Positions 13,476 to 18,794 of a DNA stretch of 18,794 nt are shown piece after piece; position 1 is the first letter of the stretch, and each line of letters opens with the position of its first letter. The DNA is taken from the NCBI GenBank assembly GCA_937898525.1, contig CALCBC010000111.1, positions 1 to 18,794 of the forward strand, given 5' to 3'. Under the pieces are notes generated by a model that ran no database searches, was not told the DNA's origin, and saw nothing but the letters and a program-made list of their open reading frames with translations. The stretch comes from an uncultured Sphingomonadales bacterium. GTDB taxonomy: Bacteria; Pseudomonadota; Alphaproteobacteria; Sphingomonadales; Sphingomonadaceae. The translations under genes were made by a program, and so were the position numbers.

Positions 13476-15398
13476 ATGACGTCACGCCCCCGGACTCCGC
13501 TGCTCGACACCGTCGACACGCCCGCTGATCTGCGCCGGCTCGAGCGCAAGGACCTGCGCCAGCTTGCCGACGAACTGCGCGCCGAGATGATCGACGCGGT
13601 CGGCCAGACCGGCGGCCACCTGGGCTCCGGGCTCGGCGTGGTCGAGCTGACGGTCGCCGTGCACTACGTGTTCAACACGCCCGAAGACCGGCTGATCTGG
13701 GACGTCGGCCACCAGGCCTATCCGCACAAGATCATCACCGGCCGCCGTGACCGGATCCGCACGCTGCGTCAGGGCGGCGGGCTCTCGGGTTTCACCAAGC
13801 GCTCGGAAAGCGAGTACGACCCGTTCGGCGCGGCGCATTCCTCGACCTCGATCTCGGCCGGGCTCGGCTTCGCGGTCGCCAACAAGCTCTCGGGCCAGCC
13901 GGGCAAGGCGATCGCGGTGATCGGCGACGGCGCGATGAGCGCGGGGATGGCCTACGAGGCGATGAACAACGCCGAGGCGGCCGGCAACCGGCTGGTGGTG
14001 ATCCTCAACGACAACGACATGTCGATCGCGCCGCCGGTCGGCGGCCTGTCGGGCTATCTCGCGCGGCTGGTGTCGAGCGGCCGGTTCCTCGGCCTGCGCG
14101 AACTGGCCAAGCGGCTCGCGCGAAAGCTGCCCGAGCCGCTCCACCGTGCCGCGCGCAAGACCGACGAATATGCGCGCGGCATGGCGATGGGGGGCACGCT
14201 GTTCGAGGAGCTCGGGTTCTACTACGTCGGCCCGATCGACGGGCACGACCTCGACCAGCTGATCCCGGTGCTCGAGAACGTGCGCGACGCGGCCGAGGGG
14301 CCGTGCCTGGTCCACGTCGTCACCCAGAAGGGCAAGGGCTACGCCCCGGCCGAGAACAGCGCCGACAAGTACCACGGGGTACAGAAGTTCAACGTCGTCA
14401 CCGGCGAGCAGGCCAAGGGCGCCGCCGGCCCGCCGAGCTACACCAGCGTGTTCGCGAGGGCGCTGATCGAGGAAGCGCGCAACGACGCGCGGATCTGCGC
14501 GATCACCGCGGCGATGCCGAGCGGCACCGGTCTCGACAAGTTCGCCGCCGAGTTCCCCGACCGCGCGTTCGACGTCGGCATCGCCGAGCAGCACGCGGTG
14601 ACTTTCGCCGCCGGTCTTGCTGCGCAGGGCATGCGCCCGTTCTGCGCGATCTACTCGACCTTCCTGCAGCGCGCCTACGACCAGGTGGTGCACGACGTGG
14701 CGATTCAGAACCTGCCGGTGCGCTTCGCGATCGACCGCGCCGGGCTCGTCGGCGCCGACGGCGCGACGCACGCCGGCAGCTTCGACGTCACCTATCTCGC
14801 GACGCTGCCCAACTTCGTGGTCATGGCCGCGGCCGACGAGGCCGAGCTGGTGCACATGGTCCACACCGCCGCGCTGCACGACGCGGGCCCGATCGCGTTC
14901 CGCTACCCGCGTGGCAACGGCGTCGGCGTGGCGCTGCCCGAAGTTCCCGAGCGGCTCGAGATCGGCAAGGGCCGGATCGTGCGCCAGGGCAGCAAGGTGG
15001 CGATCCTCTCGCTCGGCACGCGGCTCGGTGAATCGCTCAAGGCGGCCGAGCTGCTCGAGGCGCGTGGCCTGTCGACGACGGTCGCCGACCTGCGCTTCGC
15101 CAAGCCGCTCGACAGCGAGCTGATCCGCCGGCTGATGACCACCCATGAGGTCGTCGTGACGATCGAGGAAGCCGCGATCGGCGGCCTCGGCGCGCACGTG
15201 CTGACGCTGGCGAGCGACGAGGGCCTGACCGACGCGGGTCTGAAGATCCGGACGATGCGGCTGCCCGACGCATTCCAGGACCACGACACGCCCGAAAAGC
15301 AGTACGACGAGGCTCGTCTCAACGCGCCGCACATCGTCGAGACCGTGCTCGCTGCGCTGCGCCACAACAGCGCGGGAGTGGAGGAAGCGCGGGCCTGA
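13476..15398 (+). CDS. dxs: 1-deoxy-D-xylulose-5-phosphate synthase
   Basis: First enzyme of the non-mevalonate isoprenoid pathway: condenses pyruvate and glyceraldehyde 3-phosphate to DXP using thiamine diphosphate. The 640 aa length is typical. Landmarks include TPLLDTVDTPADLRRL near the N-terminus, GGHLGSGLGVVELTVA with the conserved His, IWDVGHQAYPHKI, the ThDP motif GDGAMSAG (from residue 150) ending in NDND, the GPIDGHD block, the pyrimidine-binding FDVGIAEQHAVTFAAG and DRAGLVGADGATHAG. The ATG at 13476 has GAGG close upstream (about 3 nt); the GTG at 13449 would add an unusual Arg-rich extension. It has the region of 11-nt repeats ahead of it. Downstream it converges with the amidohydrolase gene, 4 nt between stops. 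Confidence 0.98.
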   Translation: MTSRPRTPLLDTVDTPADLRRLERKDLRQLADELRAEMIDAVGQTGGHLGSGLGVVELTVAVHYVFNTPEDRLIWDVGHQAYPHKIITGRRDRIRTLRQGGGLSGFTKRSESEYDPFGAAHSSTSISAGLGFAVANKLSGQPGKAIAVIGDGAMSAGMAYEAMNNAEAAGNRLVVILNDNDMSIAPPVGGLSGYLARLVSSGRFLGLRELAKRLARKLPEPLHRAARKTDEYARGMAMGGTLFEELGFYYVGPIDGHDLDQLIPVLENVRDAAEGPCLVHVVTQKGKGYAPAENSADKYHGVQKFNVVTGEQAKGAAGPPSYTSVFARALIEEARNDARICAITAAMPSGTGLDKFAAEFPDRAFDVGIAEQHAVTFAAGLAAQGMRPFCAIYSTFLQRAYDQVVHDVAIQNLPVRFAIDRAGLVGADGATHAGSFDVTYLATLPNFVVMAAADEAELVHMVHTAALHDAGPIAFRYPRGNGVGVALPEVPERLEIGKGRIVRQGSKVAILSLGTRLGESLKAAELLEARGLSTTVADLRFAKPLDSELIRRLMTTHEVVVTIEEAAIGGLGAHVLTLASDEGLTDAGLKIRTMRLPDAFQDHDTPEKQYDEARLNAPHIVETVLAALRHNSAGVEEARA

Positions 15399-15402
15399 CC
15401 CG

Positions 15403-16776
15403 CTAATCGTAAGCCTTCGGCAGTGCGCCTTCCTGCGGGGTGCGGTAGCGTTCGCGCAGGCGGCTCTGGTGGCTGTCGAGCGGCTGCTCGACGCCGTCGA
15501 TGAACACCCGAACCGGGGCCGAACTCAGCTCGAGCGGGTCGCCGTCCCACAGCACCACGTCGCCGTGCGCGCCCGGCCTGAGCACGCCGAGCGTGCCGCC
15601 CAGCCCGGCGATCTCCGCCGGCACCGAGCTGATCGCCGCGAAAGCCTCGCCCCAGGTCAGCCCGGTCGCGCCGGGCAGGCGGTTGAGCGCGACGAGGTTG
15701 CCCGCCTGCTGCGGCGCGTAGCGCGGCTGGTTGTCGCCGGCGAACCCGCCGATCGCGACCTTGACCCCGGCGTCGACCATCCGGCCGACGTTCGACTGGG
15801 TCGAGCCGAGCTGCTCGAACCGCGCCGGCAGGTCGACCAGCGGTTCGGTGATCACCGGCACCCGCGCCGCGGCGATCTCCTGCGCGACGAGCCAGCCCTC
15901 GGTCGCGCCGACGAGCACCAGCTTGAGCTGGGGAAATTCGTCGCGCAGCGCCAGCACCGCGAGGATGTCCGAGGCGCGGTGCGCCTCGACGTACAGCGGC
16001 TGGTCGCCGTTCACCACCGGGATCAGCGCGGCCGCGTCGAACCGCGTCAGCAGCACGTCGTCGCCGCGGTCGGCCGTGCTGCCGGTCATCCGCGGGTCGA
16101 TCGGCCGCAGGTCGAGCGGCATGTCGCCGCGAGTGCCGGCTCGGCGCGCGGCCAGCGCGCCGCGCTCGTCGAAGCTCTTTGCCTCGCGCAGCGCGTTGCG
16201 GAACAGCGCGTGTGCGGCGACCCGGCTGCCGCCCGCGATCGCCCCGCCCTGCTCGGCGAGCGTGACGAACTGGAAGGCGCGCGGCTGCATGACCGCGTCG
16301 CGGTCGGCGCCGAGGTCGATCAGCGCGCCCTGCCCGGCGAAGATCGAGCCGCCGGGAAAGCCGGCCACGCTCGCCCGGGTCACGCCGCCGGCGCGGCTGA
16401 CCTTGACGTGCTCGGATTGCGGGTTGATCGCCGGCGTCACGTCGAGCGCAGCGCCGAACGGCGACTTGTCGGCGGCCGTGTCGTTGCTCTCCTCGACCGC
16501 CTCGACGTCCCACAGCCCGAGGTCGGTCAGCGACGCGAACAGGCCCGGCGTGACCCAGCGGCCGCGCCCGTCGATCGTCTCGATCCCGGCGGGAATCGGC
16601 ACGCCGGCACCGGCAGCGGCGATCCGGCCGTCGCGCACGAGCACGGTCCCGTTCTCGATCGGCTCGCTGCCGTCACCAAGCGCCACCGTGGCGCCGACGA
16701 TCGCGAAATCCTGCGCCGCCACCGGCGTGACGAGCCAGGCCGACAGCGCCGCGGCAAGGAGCGCGGCCCGCCTCAC
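15403..16776 (-). CDS. Exported amidohydrolase-like protein lacking the HxH motif
   Basis: A 457 aa relative of its upstream partner, with a Sec signal (RRAALLAAALSAWLVTPVAAQ, about residues 2-22). The beta-rich N-terminal part (AIVGATVALGDG...GTVLVRDGRIAAAG) and C-terminal GAHGDVVLWDGDPLELSS are typical of the imidazolonepropionase/prolidase-like amidohydrolases. However at the first metal site, where the partner has DIHSH, this protein has ASLTD: both His become Leu83 and Asp85. The later HHA position is LVGATEGW, also without His. It therefore probably cannot bind the usual metal centre and may be a non-catalytic or altered subunit. The GTG start overlaps the partner's stop (GTGA), supporting a stoichiometric complex. 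Open frame continues upstream through the partner gene but in another reading frame. Confidence 0.85.
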   Translation of the reverse strand: MRRAALLAAALSAWLVTPVAAQDFAIVGATVALGDGSEPIENGTVLVRDGRIAAAGAGVPIPAGIETIDGRGRWVTPGLFASLTDLGLWDVEAVEESNDTAADKSPFGAALDVTPAINPQSEHVKVSRAGGVTRASVAGFPGGSIFAGQGALIDLGADRDAVMQPRAFQFVTLAEQGGAIAGGSRVAAHALFRNALREAKSFDERGALAARRAGTRGDMPLDLRPIDPRMTGSTADRGDDVLLTRFDAAALIPVVNGDQPLYVEAHRASDILAVLALRDEFPQLKLVLVGATEGWLVAQEIAAARVPVITEPLVDLPARFEQLGSTQSNVGRMVDAGVKVAIGGFAGDNQPRYAPQQAGNLVALNRLPGATGLTWGEAFAAISSVPAEIAGLGGTLGVLRPGAHGDVVLWDGDPLELSSAPVRVFIDGVEQPLDSHQSRLRERYRTPQEGALPKAYD

Positions 16777-18134
16777 TTGACGTCTCCCTCGCCCGGCTGG
16801 CCGAGCTCGAAGTCGCTGACCGGCCGCCGCTTGGGATCCAGCGCATCGAACATCAGCGCGCCGTCGATCCACACCTTCTCCGGGCGGCTGTAGACCGACA
16901 GCGGGTCTCCGTTCCACAGCACCACGTCGGCCATCTTGCCCGGCTCGAGGCTGCCGGTGACGTCGGCAATGCCCATCGCCCTGGCAGCGTTGAGCGTGAA
17001 CCAGCCGATTACCTCGGCGTCGGGAATGGCGATGCCCATGCGCCGGCCGGCCGCCTGCGCCTTGGCCGCGTCCTGGTTGAGGCGCTGGATGCCGTTCTCG
17101 TCGTCCGAGTGGATCACCACGCAGGCGCCGGCGTTGTGGAGCAGCGCGGCGTTCTCGGGGATGCCGTCGTAGGCTTCCATCTTGAAGCCGTACCAGTCGG
17201 CCCAGACTGCGGAGCAGACGTCCGCCTCGCGCAGCAGGTCGGCGATCTTGTAGGCTTCGACCGCGTGGTGGAACGCGGTGACGCGGTAGCCCATCTCCTT
17301 CGCCATATCGAGGACGAGGGCCATCTCGTCGGCGCGGTAGCAGTGGTTGTGGACCAGGATCTCGCCGTCGAGCACGCCGGCGAGCGTCTCCTTGCCGAGG
17401 TCGCGCTCGTCGCGGTTGCCCTTGGCGTACTTGCGCGCGTCGAGCCAGGCCTGCCGGTTGACCGCGAAATTGCCCATCCGGGTCGACGGGGCGCGCCCCT
17501 GTCCGCCATAGACCCGCTTGGGATTCTCGCCGCAGGCCATCTTGAAACCGTAGGGCGCGCCCGGGAACTTCATCTGCTGGACCGTGCGCCCGGGCACGTT
17601 CTTGAGCGTGACCGTGCGCCCGCCCATCAGGTTGGCCGAGCCGGGCAGGATCTGCAGCGTGGTCACGCCGCCATTGGCCAGCGCGCGGGTGAACCCCGGG
17701 TCCTGCGGCCAGACCGAATGCTCGACCCACACCTCGGGGGTGATCGGGGCGGTCATCTCGTTGCCGTCCTCGTGCGCCTGGACCGACGGGGTCGGGTAGT
17801 CGCCGAGGTGCGAATGGATGTCGATCACCCCGGGAGTGACGAACTTGCCGGCCGCGTCGATCCGCGTGTAGCCGGCCGGGATCGGCAGCTCCGGCCCGCC
17901 GACCGCGACCACCTCGCCGTCGGCGATGAGCACGGTGCCGTTGTCTATCCGGCCGCCCGCACCATCGTAGACCGTCGCCCCGACGAGCGCCGTCGGCACT
18001 CCGGGATAGGCGCGGTAAGTCGAGGGATAGGGATCGGCGGAAGCCGAGGACGGGCGCGCGGCGTCCCGTCCGGGTGTGGCGCAGGCGGCGAGCGTCGCGA
18101 CGAGCGCCAGCGCGAGGCCTGCAGTTGCCCTCAT
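16773..18134 (-). CDS. Lipoprotein amidohydrolase, prolidase-like
   Basis: A 453 aa metal-dependent hydrolase of the amidohydrolase superfamily. A lipoprotein signal is at the N-terminus (LALVATLAAC, Cys18), so it is anchored outside the inner membrane. Metal motifs are intact: HxH at His107/His109 (DIHSHLGD), a candidate bridging Lys in YGFKMACGENPK, HNHCYRADE, FHHAVEAYK, and IHSDDENG with Asp344/Asp345. The C-terminal GKMADVVLWNGDPLSVYSRP completes the beta domain. Similar enzymes act on Xaa-Pro or other dipeptides and cyclic imides; the substrate here is not certain. The ATG at 18134 follows a GAGGGG site. It lies 27 nt downstream of a POT peptide transporter and overlaps the next gene, so the three likely form one peptide-use operon. 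Confidence 0.9.
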   Translation of the reverse strand: MRATAGLALALVATLAACATPGRDAARPSSASADPYPSTYRAYPGVPTALVGATVYDGAGGRIDNGTVLIADGEVVAVGGPELPIPAGYTRIDAAGKFVTPGVIDIHSHLGDYPTPSVQAHEDGNEMTAPITPEVWVEHSVWPQDPGFTRALANGGVTTLQILPGSANLMGGRTVTLKNVPGRTVQQMKFPGAPYGFKMACGENPKRVYGGQGRAPSTRMGNFAVNRQAWLDARKYAKGNRDERDLGKETLAGVLDGEILVHNHCYRADEMALVLDMAKEMGYRVTAFHHAVEAYKIADLLREADVCSAVWADWYGFKMEAYDGIPENAALLHNAGACVVIHSDDENGIQRLNQDAAKAQAAGRRMGIAIPDAEVIGWFTLNAARAMGIADVTGSLEPGKMADVVLWNGDPLSVYSRPEKVWIDGALMFDALDPKRRPVSDFELGQPGEGDVK

Positions 18135-18161
18135 TCGCCCCCTCTGCCCCTCCGCCGGTGG

Positions 18162-18794
18162 TCAGCCCCTAGGCTGCACGGCCGGGTGCAGGCCGCCTTC
18201 CTGCGCCTCGAGGCCAGCCTGCGCGGCGCCCTCGAGATCGTCGCCCGGGTGCGCATCGCGCAGCGTGTCGAGATGCATCCAGCGCTTGACGATCGGGCTC
18301 AGCGCCAGGACTACGGCGCCGACGCCGATCGCGACCCAGCCGATCTGGTTGTAGATCGACAGCACCGCGTCCTTGGTCATGTCGCCGCTCTCGCCGCCGG
18401 TGGCCTCGCCGATCTTGCCGGCGACGAAGTTGCCGACCGCCGACATGTAGAACCAGGCGCCCATCACCAGGCTGGCCATGAAGCTCGGCGCGAGCCGGTT
18501 CATCGCCGACAGGCCGACCGGCGACAGGCACAGTTCGCCGGTGGTGTGCAGCAGGTAGATCAGGAACACGAAGATCACCGGGGTCAGCGCCGCGGCGCCG
18601 ACGGTGTTGGCGCCCCACACGAAGATCAGGAAGCCGAGGCCGACCTGGAACAGCGCGAGCGAGAACTTGGCCGGGGCCGAAGGCTCGAGCCCCTTGCGCC
18701 CGAGCAGCGCCCACAGTGCCGCAAAGACCGGCGCGAACAGGATGATGTAGATCGAGTTGATCGACTGGAACAGGCTCGCGGGCACGTCGCCGCG
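18162..18794 (-). CDS. POT family peptide MFS transporter, C-terminal part
   Basis: The C-terminal 210 residues of a proton-dependent oligopeptide transporter; the N-terminus is beyond the window. The visible part opens with GDVPASLFQSINSIYI, the typical segment of helix 7 in bacterial POT proteins, and continues with hydrophobic helices around ILFAPVFAALWALL, FQVGLGFLIFVWG, VIFVFLIYLLHTTGE, LVMGAWFYMSAVGNF and WVAIGVGAVVLAL. The LHTTGELCLSPVGLS stretch is the conserved PTR2 signature with the functionally important Glu. It is probably full length otherwise. Position directly upstream of two amidohydrolases suggests uptake of di/tripeptides whose hydrolysis occurs alongside. Confidence 0.93.
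   Translation of the reverse strand, partial: RGDVPASLFQSINSIYIILFAPVFAALWALLGRKGLEPSAPAKFSLALFQVGLGFLIFVWGANTVGAAALTPVIFVFLIYLLHTTGELCLSPVGLSAMNRLAPSFMASLVMGAWFYMSAVGNFVAGKIGEATGGESGDMTKDAVLSIYNQIGWVAIGVGAVVLALSPIVKRWMHLDTLRDAHPGDDLEGAAQAGLEAQEGGLHPAVQPRG

Noticed and set aside
13482..15365. A 627-codon minus-strand open frame opposite dxs
   Set aside because: Mirror of the dxs codons; composition is Arg/Ala/Val/His-rich with no recognisable motif.
15469..16893. A 474-codon plus-strand frame opposite the second amidohydrolase
   Set aside because: Composition of a GC shadow (Arg, Val, Asp, Gly), no domains or ribosome-binding site.
15403..17730. Apparent 775-residue amidohydrolase fusion on the minus strand
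   Set aside because: The upstream part is the wrong frame of the partner amidohydrolase; a signal peptide starts at 16776 and the GTGA overlap marks the true boundary.

Overview
The window is dense, very GC-rich proteobacterial chromosome with about 17 protein genes and no rRNA, tRNA, CRISPR or insertion sequence that I can see. Protein families (Dxs, PurH, Rpe, a heparinase II/III-like protein between rpe and purH, paired exported amidohydrolases next to a POT transporter) and codon use point to an alphaproteobacterium, most likely Sphingomonadales (Erythrobacteraceae-like). That placement is an inference from protein character, not from a marker gene.

Region 1 (1-3649) is a copper-flavoured module. 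On the minus strand run a twin-arginine-type NMT1/NrtA-like ABC substrate-binding protein, a Sco copper chaperone, a membrane-anchored cupredoxin-like protein and, after a 197 nt gap, an ABC permease of the SsuC/TauC/NrtB type. A PCuAC-type periplasmic copper chaperone is divergently transcribed. An ABC importer built together with three copper proteins is the least ordinary thing here. An 18 bp inverted repeat with Fnr/NnrR-like geometry lies upstream of the permease.

Region 2 (3650-7531) holds an M20 amidohydrolase and then a two-gene plus-strand operon: a diacylglycerol-kinase-like lipid kinase overlapping a nucleotidyltransferase-like protein that resembles Tam41 CDP-diacylglycerol synthases. 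Together these would make a DAG to PA to CDP-DAG path. A secreted DUF2141 protein follows on the minus strand, its stop codon overlapping the previous one tail to tail.

Region 3 (7763-11976) is rpe, heparinase-like and purH. The first two overlap by ATGA; a hairpin of a dispersed-repeat type separates the heparinase gene from purH.

Region 4 (11977-15398) holds a 32-residue membrane peptide gene, an exported single-cysteine MsrA that seems to start at CTG, a Zur-like Fur-family regulator with a possibly leaderless promoter, and dxs, preceded by four direct repeats with an exact 11 nt period.

Region 5 (15403-18794, minus) reads as a peptide-scavenging operon: the C-terminal part of a POT peptide transporter, a lipoprotein amidohydrolase with intact metal motifs, and an overlapping exported amidohydrolase that has lost both histidines of the HxH motif. 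Gene packing is extreme: most junctions overlap by 4 nt (GTGA, ATGA, CTGA) or abut.
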